Notes under the pieces: generated by a model | Told to the model about the DNA's origin: nothing | Database searches by the model: none | The model's input: only the letters and a program-made list of their open reading frames with translations | In this document: positions 44,925 to 55,561 of the stretch, one piece after another | Layout: each line of letters begins with the position of its first letter | Position numbering within the stretch: the first letter of the stretch is position 1 | Position numbers and translations under genes: made by a program | Source of the DNA: Acetobacter oeni | GTDB taxonomy: Bacteria; Pseudomonadota; Alphaproteobacteria; Acetobacterales; Acetobacteraceae | Assembly (NCBI RefSeq): GCF_011516825.1 | Contig: NZ_WOTA01000014.1 | Span: 33,704-97,703 of the forward strand | Direction of reading: 5' to 3' | Length of the DNA: 64,000 nucleotides

Positions 44925-45359
44925 ATGATCCGTATCCGTCATACTGATGACGCCATACATGAAGCTCATGAAATTAATGTCACACCATTTATCGACGTCA
45001 TGCTGGTTCTGCTGGTGATCTTCATGGTTACAGCACCGCTGACGACTGTAAATGTTCCGGTAGACCTCCCTTCCTCAAGCGAAAAGCCCGCACCACGTCC
45101 GGATGATCCGGTATTCCTCACTGTTAAAGCGGATCACGGGCTGGCGCTCGGCGAAAGCAATATTTCCGGTGACACGCTCACTACCAGTCTTTTGACGGCG
45201 ACGAAGGGAAACAGGAACGAGCGGATATTTCTTCGAGCCGACAAAACTGTGGATTATGGCACTCTGATGAGCGTGATGGATAAGCTGCGCACAGCGGGTT
45301 ACCTCAAAGTGGCACTGGTCAATCTCCAGGGCCAGAACGAGGAGAACTCTCCCCCGTGA
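44925..45359 (+). CDS. exbD: ExbD / TolR-family protein
   Basis: 144 residues. One membrane segment at about 20-42 (TPFIDVMLVLLVIFMVTAPL) with the conserved membrane aspartate in FIDVMLVLLVIFMVT, then a periplasmic domain (VDLPSSSEKPAPRPDDPVFLT, GTLMSVMDKLRTAGYLKVAL). Works with ExbB to couple the proton gradient to TonB. Starts 6 bases after exbB; its stop overlaps the tonB GTG by 4 bases. Confidence 0.95.
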   Translation: MIRIRHTDDAIHEAHEINVTPFIDVMLVLLVIFMVTAPLTTVNVPVDLPSSSEKPAPRPDDPVFLTVKADHGLALGESNISGDTLTTSLLTATKGNRNERIFLRADKTVDYGTLMSVMDKLRTAGYLKVALVNLQGQNEENSPP

Positions 45360-46249
45360 CAACCCGCGTGTCCGATCAGGTCGGCGTCCCGGCTGCGTCC
45401 GAAAACATCGTGGCGGAACATGAGAGAAAAATCGTTTGTTTCCGCGACTGGCACGCTGCAAATCTGCGGGCAGCGCAGAAACGTGATATCCTTCTGTGGG
45501 GCAATTCTTTTCTGTCTGTTCTTGCGCTGTCAGGAGGGACTTTATGGTTTATTATATGTCTGCATCCCGTAGTTGCAGCTTTACCTGAGCCTGTGCCTGC
45601 CGCCATTGCCATTGACATGGCGCCCGAACCCGTGTCGGCCCTCATGCCACCGACCGATGTAGCACCAGGTCCGCAGCAGACACTCTCACAGTCTGACCCT
45701 GTGCCGGATCCGCCACCAAAGATTACGGCCCCGCTCTCCCCTGCGCCAAACCCTCCTGTTCCGGTGCCACAGGCAGAAAAGCAGAAAATCCTGAAGAAGA
45801 AGTCCAGGCCGTCGGTACAACTGCAGAAGCGGGTGTCGCCCCAAACTCCGGCAGCCGAGGCGACAACGGCACCGCCGTCCGCGGAAGCGCTACCTGCGCC
45901 GGTTCAGGCGGCTCCGACGCCAGGCTCATCCTCGTCGCCGACATCTTCTGACCAAGTAAGCTGGCAGGGTACTTTGCTGGCGCGACTGGAAAAATATAAG
46001 CGTTATCCGGAGGAAGCTCAGTCTGCCCGACAGGAAGGGACGGCGTTCCTGCATTTTTCGATGAATCGCAAAGGTCATGTAATTTCAGCCAGTATCGAGA
46101 CCAGTTCGGGTCATAGTCTGCTGGATCAGGAAACAATGATGCTGGTCCACCGTGCTGAACCATTGCCGGCTCCTCCTGACAGCATCGCGGGCGACCCGAT
46201 CACACTCACCGTGCCGGTTGAGTTCTATCTTAATCAGAACCCTCGCTGA
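45356..46249 (+). CDS. tonB: TonB energy-transducing protein
   Basis: 297 residues, GTG start overlapping exbD. A cytoplasmic N-terminus of about 45 residues, longer than usual, precedes the membrane anchor (SFLSVLALSGGTLWFIICLH, about 50-70). A long proline-rich stretch (80-195, PVPDPPPKITAPLSPAPNPP) spans the periplasm, and the C-terminal TonB domain (SWQGTLLARLEKYKRYPEEA, GTAFLHFSMNRKGHVISASI) contacts receptor TonB boxes. Transmits energy to outer-membrane receptors. Confidence 0.93.
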   Translation: MTTRVSDQVGVPAASENIVAEHERKIVCFRDWHAANLRAAQKRDILLWGNSFLSVLALSGGTLWFIICLHPVVAALPEPVPAAIAIDMAPEPVSALMPPTDVAPGPQQTLSQSDPVPDPPPKITAPLSPAPNPPVPVPQAEKQKILKKKSRPSVQLQKRVSPQTPAAEATTAPPSAEALPAPVQAAPTPGSSSSPTSSDQVSWQGTLLARLEKYKRYPEEAQSARQEGTAFLHFSMNRKGHVISASIETSSGHSLLDQETMMLVHRAEPLPAPPDSIAGDPITLTVPVEFYLNQNPR

Positions 46250-46391
46250 GACATCCACTGCCCCTAAAGCGGATATGGACAGCGATCAGGTTTCCCGAAT
46301 ATCGTCTCTGTAGTCATTCGATGAATGATCCCTGATCTTTCGGTATTCTTGGAGAGTTTTTTGCAAAATCAGGCTTTTAATCTGATGTGAG

Positions 46392-46434
46392 CAGGAGGCC
46401 TTGCCTCCTGTGAGGGAGACGGGGCTGAGCCCCG
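46392..46434. repeat. Tandem GC-rich hairpins between tonB and aspS
   Basis: Two perfect hairpins stand back to back: CAGGAGGC/GCCTCCTG (46392-46399 with 46403-46410) and CGGGGC/GCCCCG (46420-46425 with 46429-46434), between the convergent tonB and aspS genes. No T run follows either, so they are not standard terminators. The GGGGCTGAGCCCCGC pattern resembles REP-like extragenic elements; only one copy was seen here. Confidence 0.5.
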
Positions 46435-46455
46435 CCAATATCGTTTCCGGACAGA

Positions 46456-48261
46456 TCAGGCTTTCGGCTCGGTCTTTGCGCCTGGCTTTGGCTTCGGCAG
46501 ATCAAGCGCGATGGAAAGCTCTTTCAGACGAGCAGATTCGACCGGAGCCGGGGCGCCCATCATGAGATCTTCGCCCTGCTGGTTGAGGGGGAAGAGAATG
46601 ACCTCGCGAATATTTGGCTCGTCGGCGAGCAGCATGACAATACGGTCCACGCCTGGAGCGGAGCCACCATGCGGCGGAGCGCCATAGCGGAAGGCGTTGA
46701 GCATGCCACCGAAACGGGCTTCGACTTCGCTCTCCGGGTAGCCGGCGATCTCGAAGGCACGGATCATCAGATCCGGGAGGTGGTTCCGGATGGCACCGGA
46801 TGAGAGTTCGATACCGTTGCAGACGATGTCGTACTGCCAGGCCTTGATGGTCAGCGGGTCCTGGGTGTTGAGGGCTTCGAGCCCTCCCTGCGGCATGGAG
46901 AACGGATTGTGTGAGAAGTCGATCTGCTTCGTCTCTTCGTTCATCTCGTACATCGGGAAATCGACAATCCAGCAGAAGCGGAAAGCATTCTCTTCGATGA
47001 GGTTCAATTCGGTGCCGATACGAGTGCGGACGAGGCCTGAGAATTTCACGACTTCATCACCCTTCCCTGCCGCGAAGAAGACGGCGTCTCCGGCTTTAAG
47101 CCCGGTTTTCCTGCGGATGGCTTCGACGCGGTCGGCTTCCAGATTTTTGGCGATCGGGCCTTTGCCGCCGTCCTGCTCAAAGATGATATAGCCGAGGCCG
47201 CCTGCGCCGCTTTCGCGGGCCCAGTTGTTGAGTTTGTCGAAGAAGGCGCGGGGGCGATCACCGGCTCCCGGTGCCGGGATGGCGCGGATTTCGCCGCCAT
47301 CGGCTGCGATTTTAGCGAAGAGGCCGAAGCCGGAGCCGGCGAAGGCTTCGGTGACGTTGCTGATCTTCAGCGGGTTGCGGAGGTCGGGCTTATCGGAGCC
47401 GTAGATGGCCATTGATTCGGCGTAGGGAATACGCTCGAAGGGGGCCTGGCTGACGGTACGGTCATTGCCGAATTCGCGGAAAATGCCCTCCATGACGGGT
47501 TCGAGCGTGGCGAAGACTTCATCCTGAGTGACGAAGGCCATTTCGAAATCGAGCTGGTAGAATTCGCCGGGGCTACGGTCGGCGCGAGCAGCTTCGTCGC
47601 GGAAGCAGGGCGCGATCTGGAAGTAACGGTCGAAGCCGGCGACCATCGCGAGTTGTTTGAACTGCTGCGGAGCCTGTGGAAGAGCATAGAATTTGCCGGG
47701 GTGCATGCGAGCCGGGACAAGGAAGTCACGGGCACCTTCCGGCGAGGATGCGGTGAGGATCGGGGTCTGGAACTCGGTGAAGCCCTGTTCGATCATCCGC
47801 TTGCGAAGGCTGGCGATGACTTCAGCGCGGAGCATCATGTTGCGGCGGACTTTTTCGCGACGCAGGTCGATATAGCGGTATTTGAGGCGCAGGTCCTCAG
47901 GGTAGTTCTCGCTGCCAGCGACCTGGAGCGGGAGGACGGCGGCGGCGGACTGGACGACGAATTCCTTTGCCTGGACTTCGATATCGCCGGTCGGAAGGTT
48001 GGGGTTCCGCGTGGTTTCTTCGCGCAGGACAACCTCACCTGTGATGGTGACAACACTTTCGACGCGTATGTGTTCGGCGGTTTCCATCACGGGAGAGCCA
48101 GCCGGGATCACGATCTGGGTGAGACCGGTGTTGTCCCGGAGGTCGATGAACAGGAGGCCGCCGTGATCACGTTTGCTATGCACCCATCCGGAGAGGCGCA
48201 CGGTTTTTCCGGCGTCTCCGGCGCGGAGGGCGGCGCAGCTATGGGTGCGATACGGATGCAT
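46456..48261 (-). CDS. aspS: Aspartyl-tRNA synthetase
   Basis: 601 residues from ATG 48261 (AGGA just upstream); a longer frame to 48327 has no support. Charges tRNA-Asp with aspartate. Shows the bacterial class IIb layout: N-terminal OB-fold ([20 protein letters not shown]), catalytic core with [20 protein letters not shown], the bacterial GAD insertion (about 285-410) and motif 3 [20 protein letters not shown]. Full length. Convergent with tonB and next to an IS graveyard. Confidence 0.97.
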   Translation of the reverse strand: MHPYRTHSCAALRAGDAGKTVRLSGWVHSKRDHGGLLFIDLRDNTGLTQIVIPAGSPVMETAEHIRVESVVTITGEVVLREETTRNPNLPTGDIEVQAKEFVVQSAAAVLPLQVAGSENYPEDLRLKYRYIDLRREKVRRNMMLRAEVIASLRKRMIEQGFTEFQTPILTASSPEGARDFLVPARMHPGKFYALPQAPQQFKQLAMVAGFDRYFQIAPCFRDEAARADRSPGEFYQLDFEMAFVTQDEVFATLEPVMEGIFREFGNDRTVSQAPFERIPYAESMAIYGSDKPDLRNPLKISNVTEAFAGSGFGLFAKIAADGGEIRAIPAPGAGDRPRAFFDKLNNWARESGAGGLGYIIFEQDGGKGPIAKNLEADRVEAIRRKTGLKAGDAVFFAAGKGDEVVKFSGLVRTRIGTELNLIEENAFRFCWIVDFPMYEMNEETKQIDFSHNPFSMPQGGLEALNTQDPLTIKAWQYDIVCNGIELSSGAIRNHLPDLMIRAFEIAGYPESEVEARFGGMLNAFRYGAPPHGGSAPGVDRIVMLLADEPNIREVILFPLNQQGEDLMMGAPAPVESARLKELSIALDLPKPKPGAKTEPKA

Positions 48262-48469
48262 GATCTGGTCCTGCCGGTTCGTTGTGTGTGACCACTGCGG
48301 TCCGCCGGGGCGGGTTTTGCGCAGCATTTTAAGTGGGGTCGGAGGAAGCCGGTCAGGGTCTGTTCTGTCAAGTCCGCAGGTCGGTTTGTTGGGGAGGAGT
48401 GCCTTTCTGCATCGTTTCCAGCTGTAGAGTGTTCCAGGCAGGTCAGGCTCAGGCTTATGAGGATTCAGG

Positions 48470-48821
48470 AGAGGTTTGGATTATGCCTCTTTACGAGCAC
48501 CACGCTATGTCTGGTGAGCACGGACGATTGTGCTGTCGATCATCATGTATTCGTTGTCGTGATCAGCAGCCAGATGCCGGAAAATCCGTTCGATCATGCC
48601 ACTTTCGCACCAGTGGTGCAGCCGTCTGTGAACATTCTTCCAGTCCCCGAACCGGGGTGAAAGGGTGCCCAGGGGTTGCCGGCGCGATAACGATACAGAA
48701 CGGGTTCGACAAACAGAGGGTTATCGGCGGACGTCCTCCCGACATGCCCAGCGCGACCCGGGAGAAGGCCCTTTATCCGCTCCCACTGGCTGCCATTCAG
48801 ACCATACTGCCGCATCTGCAT
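48470..48821 (-). pseudogene. IS5-family transposase remnant 1
   Basis: On the minus strand the frame from ATG 48821 reads MRQYGLNGSQWERIKGLLPG and VEPVLYRYRAGNPWAP, the N-terminus of an IS5-type transposase. A frameshift follows near 48660. The continuation reads HWCESGMIERIFRHLAADHD and MMIDSTIVRAHQT, then a stop and decay near 48480. The C-terminal half is missing. It opposes remnant 2, so it is an independent element. Confidence 0.85.
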
Positions 48822-48946
48822 ATTCCCCTGAAAACAGGGAGAAAAACATCACAAAATGAGCGGAAGTACAAGGCCGCTATCGATGCTCCTTAACTAACGA
48901 TCCGCCTCAGGCTCAGGCGCTGTTAATTTATTGAACTGAGTGACGT

Positions 48947-49702
48947 GGCTTTACTGCCTGAGCGCCAGATGGGATTGATTAAGCCCTAATTTTCTTCTGG
49001 CGCATGGAGTTCCGCGGGTGGATGACCGTCGTGTTCTGAGCGGGATTGTTTACGTGCTCCGCAACCGGCTTCAGTGGAAAGACGCACCGAAGGCGTATGG
49101 CCCGCACAAGACCTTATTCAATCGCTTTATCTGCTGGAGCCGCCTGGGCGTCTTTGACCGGATCTTTGCCGCCCTGACAGAACAGGCAGGCCGGTCGAAG
49201 CGACTGATGATTGATGCGATCCATCTTAAAGCGTACAGGACGGCAGCGTCCCTGCTTAAAAAGAGGCTTTTCTCCGCCATATCGGACGGACAAAAGGTGG
49301 CCTGAATTCAAAGCTTCATGCTGTTTGCGATGGCCAGGGGCGACCTGTTCGCCTTTATCTGACCGCAGGTCAGGTCGGTGATTTCAAAAAAGCCGATGTT
49401 CTGCTGGCGGATCTGCCGGAATAAACGGAGGAAATGACCGGCGGCCGGAGATATGACAGTAACAAAACCAAACTGTCTCTCGCGGAACAGAATATCACAG
49501 CCTGTATTCCACCGAAGAAAAACCGGAAATCAAAGCTGGCTTACAACCGGCATCTGTATAAGAAGCGCCACCATATCGAAAACATGTTCGCAAAGCTGAA
49601 AGACTGGCGACGGGTGGCAATCAGATATGACCGCTGCGCTCATACCTTCATGGCCGCAATCCACATCGCTGCAAGCTTCATCTTCTGGCTCAAGGAATGA
49701 GC
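48947..49702 (+). pseudogene. IS5-family transposase remnant 2
   Basis: Reads as an IS5-type transposase in broken frames: LLPERQMGLIKP near 48947, a frameshift, then VDDRRVLSGIVYVLRNRLQW, APKAYGPHKTLFNRFICWSR, LMIDAIHLKAYRTAASLLKK, a further shift near 49300, and the C-terminal AEQNITACIPPKKNRKSKLA / RHHIENMFAKLKDWRRVAIR / RCAHTFMAAIHIAASFIFWL. The catalytic Asp (MIDAIHLKA) and Glu (HIEN) survive but the frame is broken at several places, so it should be inactive. Confidence 0.88.
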
Positions 49703-49712
49703 CTGGCAGGGA

Positions 49713-50048
49713 CGAACTCCTCGACGTCAAGCATAATGTCGTTCTCGTTGGAGCACGGGGACCGGAAAAACCCATCTGCCCGCGACCGTTGGCCGGAGCT
49801 GTACGGCGCTGCCAGTTCTTCAGCGTAGTCGATCCGGTCAACCGGCTTGAGACTGACAGCCGGGCCGCAAGGGCAGCCGTCTATACGAGCAGACCTCAGT
49901 CATCGTCACTACAAACCTGTTCTTTGGTGAATGGGCCAGCGTATTCACGGACGCCAAGATGACCACGGCACTGCTCAATCACCTACCCCACAACTGCGAC
50001 ATCATCGAAACAGGCGACGAAAGCTGGCGATTCAAAAACCGTAACTGA
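49713..50048 (+). pseudogene. IS21-family istB helper ATPase remnant
   Basis: Starts within the sequence DELLDVKHNVVLV, the segment just before the IstB Walker A (here degraded to GARGPEKP), continues to [17 protein letters not shown], then loses the centre of the protein and shifts frame to [20 protein letters not shown] / [20 protein letters not shown] / [10 protein letters not shown] before the stop at 50048. A fragment of IstB, the AAA+ partner of the IS21 transposase; the transposase itself is not here. Confidence 0.85.
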
Positions 50049-50229
50049 GCCTGCCTCCAGATGTGCACCAGTCCTTAGCTGTCTGGGGTTAATATTGCAT
50101 GCTGATTGACAGGGCGGCGGCCAACCCGAACTCTGAAATATATCAATTTCAGACTTTAAAATTACTTCCTTTATCGTCCGGCAGTTTACCTGTTGAAGCT
50201 ATCCTGTGTATTTACAGCAGAGAACCGTC

Positions 50230-51117
50230 ATGCCCATCAGTCGCCGTGTTTTACTTGCCGGTTTACTCTCGGCCTCCGGCGCATATTTTCTCCCGAGGCA
50301 TTCCGTCCGCGCGGCGTCGGGCCTCACGACCGGCATCGTGGTTCCGTTGCAATGGAGTCTGTTCGCCGGCGCCCCCATGCTGATTCAGGCGCTGACGGCC
50401 GATGCGGTGGATGTCGGCGTGATCGGCGATGCGCCTCTTGTTTTCGCTCAGGCCGGAGCAAGCCCGATCAAAGCTGTCGCGGCTATTCAAACGGATGGGA
50501 CGATGACGGCGGTCATTGTGCGTAAAGACAGCCCCATACGCAGCGTGAAGGATCTGAAAGGACGGTCCGTCGCGACGCTGAAAAGCCAGACCGGACATTA
50601 TCTGATGCTTGCCGCTCTGCGTGAGGCCGGCCTGCGCGACGACGATGTCCGTTTTGTCTTCATTCCGCCTGCCGCTGCAAGAATGGCCCTACAGACTGGC
50701 AGCGTCGACGCGTGGGCGACCTGGGGGCCCTACATCGCCGAAGCTAAAATCAATGACGGCGCCAGGGAAATCGTCAATGGCGGGCATCTGATGAGTGGTC
50801 TGAGCTATGTCGTGGCGACGACAGCCGAGCTTCGCACGCGACGCGACGACATCATCGCCTATACCCGACTCCTGCGCGACGGACACCAGTGGATGCTGAC
50901 CCACGAAGAGGATTACGCGACGGCCTGGGGGAAAGAAACCGGTCTTTCACTCCCCGTGGCGCGCGAAGTTGTCCGGACCATGAAAGCTACCGTTACGCCG
51001 ATTGATCCGGCCATCATACAAAAACAGCAATTCGTTTCCAGCTTCATGACCGAAACGAAGATGATCCCGGCCACGCTGGATGCCGGCAACGTGGTTGATT
51101 CATCCGTGACATTCTGA
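50230..51117 (+). CDS. SsuA-like periplasmic substrate-binding protein (probably shortened)
   Basis: 295 residues from ATG 50230. A signal peptide (PISRRVLLAGLLSASGAYFL, with a twin-arginine-like SRRVLL) is followed by a binding-protein fold: AVDVGVIGDAPLVFAQA, LKGRSVATLKSQTGHYLMLA, GSVDAWATWGPYIAEA, YVVATTAELRTRRDDIIAYT, as in sulfonate/nitrate-type SsuA proteins. The first ligand-binding segment expected just after the signal (about 30 residues) seems absent, so it may be damaged. No ABC permease or ATPase is beside it. It is followed by a frameshifted monooxygenase of a family often partnered with SsuA. Confidence 0.7.
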   Translation: MPISRRVLLAGLLSASGAYFLPRHSVRAASGLTTGIVVPLQWSLFAGAPMLIQALTADAVDVGVIGDAPLVFAQAGASPIKAVAAIQTDGTMTAVIVRKDSPIRSVKDLKGRSVATLKSQTGHYLMLAALREAGLRDDDVRFVFIPPAAARMALQTGSVDAWATWGPYIAEAKINDGAREIVNGGHLMSGLSYVVATTAELRTRRDDIIAYTRLLRDGHQWMLTHEEDYATAWGKETGLSLPVAREVVRTMKATVTPIDPAIIQKQQFVSSFMTETKMIPATLDAGNVVDSSVTF

Positions 51118-51129
51118 GGATCTTTCGCA

Positions 51130-52451
51130 ATGACAATATCGCGCAGCGAGCGGGTTCCCTTTGTGCTGGGGACCTATCTCACCGGTTCCGCGACGAATGG
51201 CGATGCCTGGCGCGTACCGGGCGAAGACACAGATGCCGACCTGGAGTTCAGCCGCTATCGCGATTACGTCTCGCTCCTTGAAAAAGGCCGGTTCGACGCG
51301 ATTTTTCTGTATGACAACGTTCTGCCTGTACGGACCCTTCCGCCGTTGCCCGCACGCCGGCCCTGTCGCGCTGGGATACGTTCACCCTGCTGGCCGCGCT
51401 GGCCGTAACCTCCTCCCATATCGGCCTGATCGGCACGGCATCGACGACGTTTAATGAACCCTACAATATTGCCCGCCGCGTGGCTTCGCTCGACCGGCTG
51501 AGTGGCGGGCGGGCCGGATGGAATGTCGTCACGGCCACCGGCGGCGGTGAAAACTTCAACCTTCCGTCCCATGTCGATCATGCGCTACGCTATGAGCGTG
51601 CTCATGAGTTTGTTGATGTTGTCAGAGGATTATGGAAGAGTATTGAACCTGACGCATTCATTCGCGACAAAGAAAGTGGTATCTGGCTTGACCCGGCACA
51701 TGTGCATCCGCTGAACCACAAAGGACGTTTCTTCCGGGTCACCGGGCCGCTGAACGCGCCACCGCCCGTTCAGCATCCTCCGGTTCTCGCGCAAGCGGGG
51801 GCCTCGGGGGCGGGCAAGGAACTGGCCGCCCGTGTCGGTGAGGTTATTTATACCGCCGAATACAGTATCAGTGCCGGTCGCGACTTCCGTGATGACATTC
51901 TCGACCGGGCCGCGCGTTATGGGCGGGATGACAGGCACATCCGGATTCTGCCTGGCCTGGCGCCAATCATCGGATGCACGGAAACCGAAGCGCGAGAGAA
52001 ATTCGAGCGCTATCAGAACTATCTCGACAAGCCTGAAGTGCTGCGGGCGATCTCATCCTATTCCAGTCTTGGAACAGATTTTTCTCTGTGGCCGGAAGAC
52101 AGGCCCATTGAACTGGATGCCGTTGCGGAAACGAACAGCCACAAGAGCCGTCAGTCCCTGATCGTAGAGTGGATCCGGGAAACGCGACCGACAGTCAATG
52201 ACGTTCTGCGGACGTTTACACGCGGCGGACATCGTCTTCTCGTCGGCACGCCGGCGTCTGTCGTGGATGAAATGGAGGAATGGTACCGAACCGGCGCATC
52301 GGATGGATTCAATATCATGTTTACGTCTTCCCTTGACAGAATCATAGATTTTTTCGAACTTGCGATTCCTGAGCTGCAACGACGTGGCCTGACTCAGGCG
52401 ACATATGCCAGCCGCAATCTGCGGAAAAACCTCCGGATTCCACCGACATAA
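51130..52451 (+). pseudogene. NtaA/SnaA-type FMN-dependent monooxygenase, frameshifted
   Basis: A luciferase-like (LLM) monooxygenase split by a frameshift near 51330. Part 1 (51130 to about 51330) reads SRSERVPFVLGTYLTGSATN and LLEKGRFDAIFLYDNVLPV; the other frame continues RWDTFTLLAALAVTSSHIGL, TASTTFNEPYNIARRVASLD, LSGGRAGWNVVTATGGGENF and ends at 52451. Restoring one frame gives a full-length protein of about 440 residues, the size of the intact paralogue at 62168-63490, which shares the SGGRAGWNVVT block. It could be a real lesion or a sequencing error; the surrounding decay favours a real one. Confidence 0.82.
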
Positions 52452-52782
52452 AAAATGGATATCAATTTCGTTCTGCATTACAGCTTTCTGTCATACACAG
52501 CGAAGAAAATGGATGTTCGCCTGATATCGGCGATGAGTAATGGTCGCTGATTATTCTGTATCTTCCGCCGATGCAGAAAGATATGGAGGGGCGGCATCAT
52601 GATCCTCAGGTTAAGGGCCAGCGAACAGCGGTGACCGGACATTCCATCGACGCAGAACAGCGGAATGCGGGCAACACCGTGGAGAACTGTTGGGCTCCCG
52701 GATATTGCCGACCTTGTATTAGGGATAACCGGGCAAAGGTTATTCGCCCGGCTGACGCATTTATGATTTTCCGGGCGGATTT
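52452..52782. other. Intergenic region between two pseudogenes
   Basis: 331 bases between the monooxygenase pseudogene (plus) and the receptor pseudogene (minus). A CCGGGC/GCCCGG hairpin with an 11-base loop near 52730-52752 lies close to the end of the receptor and may mark its transcript end. No gene is seen. Confidence 0.5.
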
Positions 52783-55152
52783 TTACAGCTGCAAATCGGC
52801 TCGAAAGTAGTAAAAGCCTCCTTCTTCTGAAAGCTGCTGGCTGCTCGTATCGTATTTGTTGTTATTATAGTCGGATGTATCGACCGGCACGCGGCTCGGG
52901 TAAGCATTGCCTATATTATTGCCACCGAGAGCCAGATGCAGCTGAGGCAGGACCTGGCAACCAACTTCGAGATTGGTCACGAAGCGCGGCTTGTTGACCT
53001 GCTCATAGAAGACAGAGTTCGAAAATGCATTTGGACCAGGCACGTAGGTCAGATCTGAAATCGTATGACCGTAGCGGATCTCATGCACAGTCACATCCCA
53101 TTTTCCCCGGTGCCACGTGCCGCCAAAGATGAGTTTATTGGACGGATTTTCTGTGGAGATATAGTTGATCTGCTGCGCATCAAGAATGGTATTCCCATTC
53201 CCGTCTTTTGCGATATTGCTGACATTCGTATGATTGAAATTGACTGCGGCGTCCCAGATGAATTTACCAATATTTCCGAAATCCATTGTATAGCGCGCCG
53301 TGATGTCCAGACCTGTTGTGCGTGTGGTGACGCCATTTGTAAAATACTGTGCGCTGACTGCGCTGGGATCGGATGCGAAACCGCTTGTATCGATACCTTC
53401 TGACGCGTAGGCGTTGATAGCTGCCTGGCCATTGTACACGCCGCCGTCAACTATGCGATGCTTGATCTGAATCGTGTAGGCATCCACGTTGATATGCAGC
53501 GAGGGATCGGGTTAAGGATCATACCCGCGCTGAAATTCGTAGATGTTTCGGGACGCAATCCGGTTGATCCTAAGGCGCGGGCAGCGGCGGAATTGGCGAC
53601 CACCTGACCGTTTGCGTAGTTCGGGCTGACGATGACGGCCGAGAAGTTTTCCTCTGCCAGCGTCGGGGCGCGGAAGCCCGTGCTGGCGGTGCCAAGAAAT
53701 CCTATATATTTATTGATATCATATCGTGTCGATATTTTTCCGGTTTTGCCGAAGCCGACATCGGAATAATGTTCTATACGTCCGGCCAGATCGAACTGCC
53801 ATCCCCGTAAAAACTGCGTCGAAAAATCGACATAGCCTGCGGCAACGTGTCTGGAGGCATTGACGCGATCAGCCGGGGTCAGGCCCTGATAGCCCTGGGC
53901 GCCGCTCCCGTAGCTGTAAGAATCCTCTTCTCCCTGATGAATCGAGTAAGTTTCGCGTCGGTACTCCGCGCCAAATGCGATGTTCAGTGGTCTGTAGAAA
54001 ACCGGGATGTCGACGGGGCGGCGGATATCGAGGTTGTTGGTCCATTGCTGGTTGGCGTACGTGCCCAGGTAAAAGCGCGTCGGGGTATAAGCCGGTGGCG
54101 GCGTATTCGCCTGCGTTGGCGGAGTTATAATCGCTGAGATTGTCGTGGTCGCCGCCTATGGTTGAACTGAGATCCCAGTCCAAGCCGGCCAGTTTCTTGC
54201 CGCGCACGCCGGCAATTATACCGTAGTCGTTTTCGGGCATGGTCTCCACGGGTTCGAAACCATTGGGGTAGACGGCCGACAGTCCGTCCACGGCCGTGGC
54301 ACTCGGTGCGCGCAAATAGGCCCAGCGCTCGGCATCCCGATGGGTAAATGTGCCGAATGCATAAGTCTCGATCTGATCAGTGACATGATAGCCGAAATTT
54401 CTGGCGATCGTTTCCCGGGTCACCTGTGGCTGGCCCGTCGCGAGGTCATTATTCTGGCCAGTGCGCGGATCTATGCCGGTGCGCTGCGTGCGGTCCTGGT
54501 GTTTGTATTCCGCACTCAGGTTAAAAAACCCCTTGTTGTTCAGATTAAAGCCAGCATTGAAGTTTTCACCGGTGGTGAAGCCGTCACCGGCGTAGTAGCC
54601 GCCATTTGTCGATTGCAGGTGGAGACCATGATTGGTGGATTTGAGAATAATATTGATTACGCCGGCAATGGCGTCGGAACCGTACTGGGCTGCGGCGCCG
54701 GCCTGCAGAATTTCAATATGACCGATCGCGGACAGGGGTAACATGTCCAGATCGACCGGCGTTGTACCTTGCTGGGACCCCGGATCGACGGTGACAGCGG
54801 CGGTTGTGTGTCGTCTCTTGCCATTGATGAGCACCAGGGTCTGATCAGCATTGAGGCCGCGCAGACTGAGTGAATCCACGATGGAACCCTGATCGGAGCC
54901 ATTGACCTGGCGGCTGATGGACGGAGAAAGCTGCACGAGGGCTTCGCGAATATCCGTCATCCCGGTGATGCGCGGCTGATCCCCCCCGATAATGGTAATC
55001 GGGCTTGCGCTCTTTTGTGCCGTCTATGACGGATCACGGGTGCCGGTTACGATGACCTGCTCGACCTCTTCGGTACCTGCCTGACGCGCGTGAGGCAATG
55101 CGTGAAGAACGGGCACCGCATGTGCTGACGGGGCGGCGGCTTTCGGCGGCAT
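52783..55152 (-). pseudogene. TonB-dependent receptor, broken
   Basis: Reassembled from three minus-strand frames. The start region (ATG 55152) reads EEVEQVIVTGTRDPS and then a TAG near 55026. The plug and early barrel follow (DIREALVQLSPSISRQVNGS, VLINGKRRHTTAAVTVDPGS, IEILQAGAAAQYGSDAIAGV, AYLRAPSATAVDGLSAVYPN); the frame shifts near 54070, again near 53510, and the C-terminal barrel (53487-52783) ends FYYFRADLQL. The plug type (NVDAYTIQIKHRIV, GGNNIGNAYPSRVP) is of the large TBDR group unlike the receptors at 10.9 and 58.1 kb. One stop and two frameshifts make it non-functional. Confidence 0.88.
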
Positions 55153-55561
55153 GGGCTGAGGATATCAGGAAACCTGTGAATGACAGATATGGGATTATAG
55201 TTCGAATACGCAACGCAACTGCCCCTCATGTGTTTGGTGCGTATCTTTGTGGAAAATTACCTTTTAATAATAAAAAAAATCATGCGCCAGATTAAGAAGA
55301 TGAATTATTTCGATAATAGAATATCATTAACTCAATACAAAACTAAACACATAAAATATATTTTCACACGGTATCATTAATACATCTTCTTTACTTAGAT
55401 TTTACCCGATCAGTGGGAAATGACTATGCGGATTGTGATTTACCGTTTTCGCTGATGGATATAGCCCGGTTTCATGGTAGCGGTCTTCAGATCGTGTTCC
55501 GGAAACGGGAGCGGCCGGACCGTCGTACATAGCAGCCTTGTAACGTATGAGTATCTGGCGG
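55153..55561. other. AT-rich region between the receptor pseudogene and the GntR gene
   Basis: 409 bases, AT-rich between 55240 and 55400. Positions 55430-55530 contain a frame (DYADCDLPFSLM ...) whose first part matches a piece at 43441-43468. No intact gene is seen. Confidence 0.5.

Noticed and set aside
46392..46434. Tandem hairpins considered as a bidirectional terminator
   Set aside because: Neither hairpin is followed by a T run on either strand, so they are listed as repeats only.
47653..48291. 212-codon plus-strand open frame opposite aspS
   Set aside because: Lies opposite a conserved synthetase domain and shows no ribosome binding site.
52571..52810. Short plus-strand open frame between two pseudogenes
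   Set aside because: No ribosome binding site, no family match, and it runs into the end of the receptor pseudogene.
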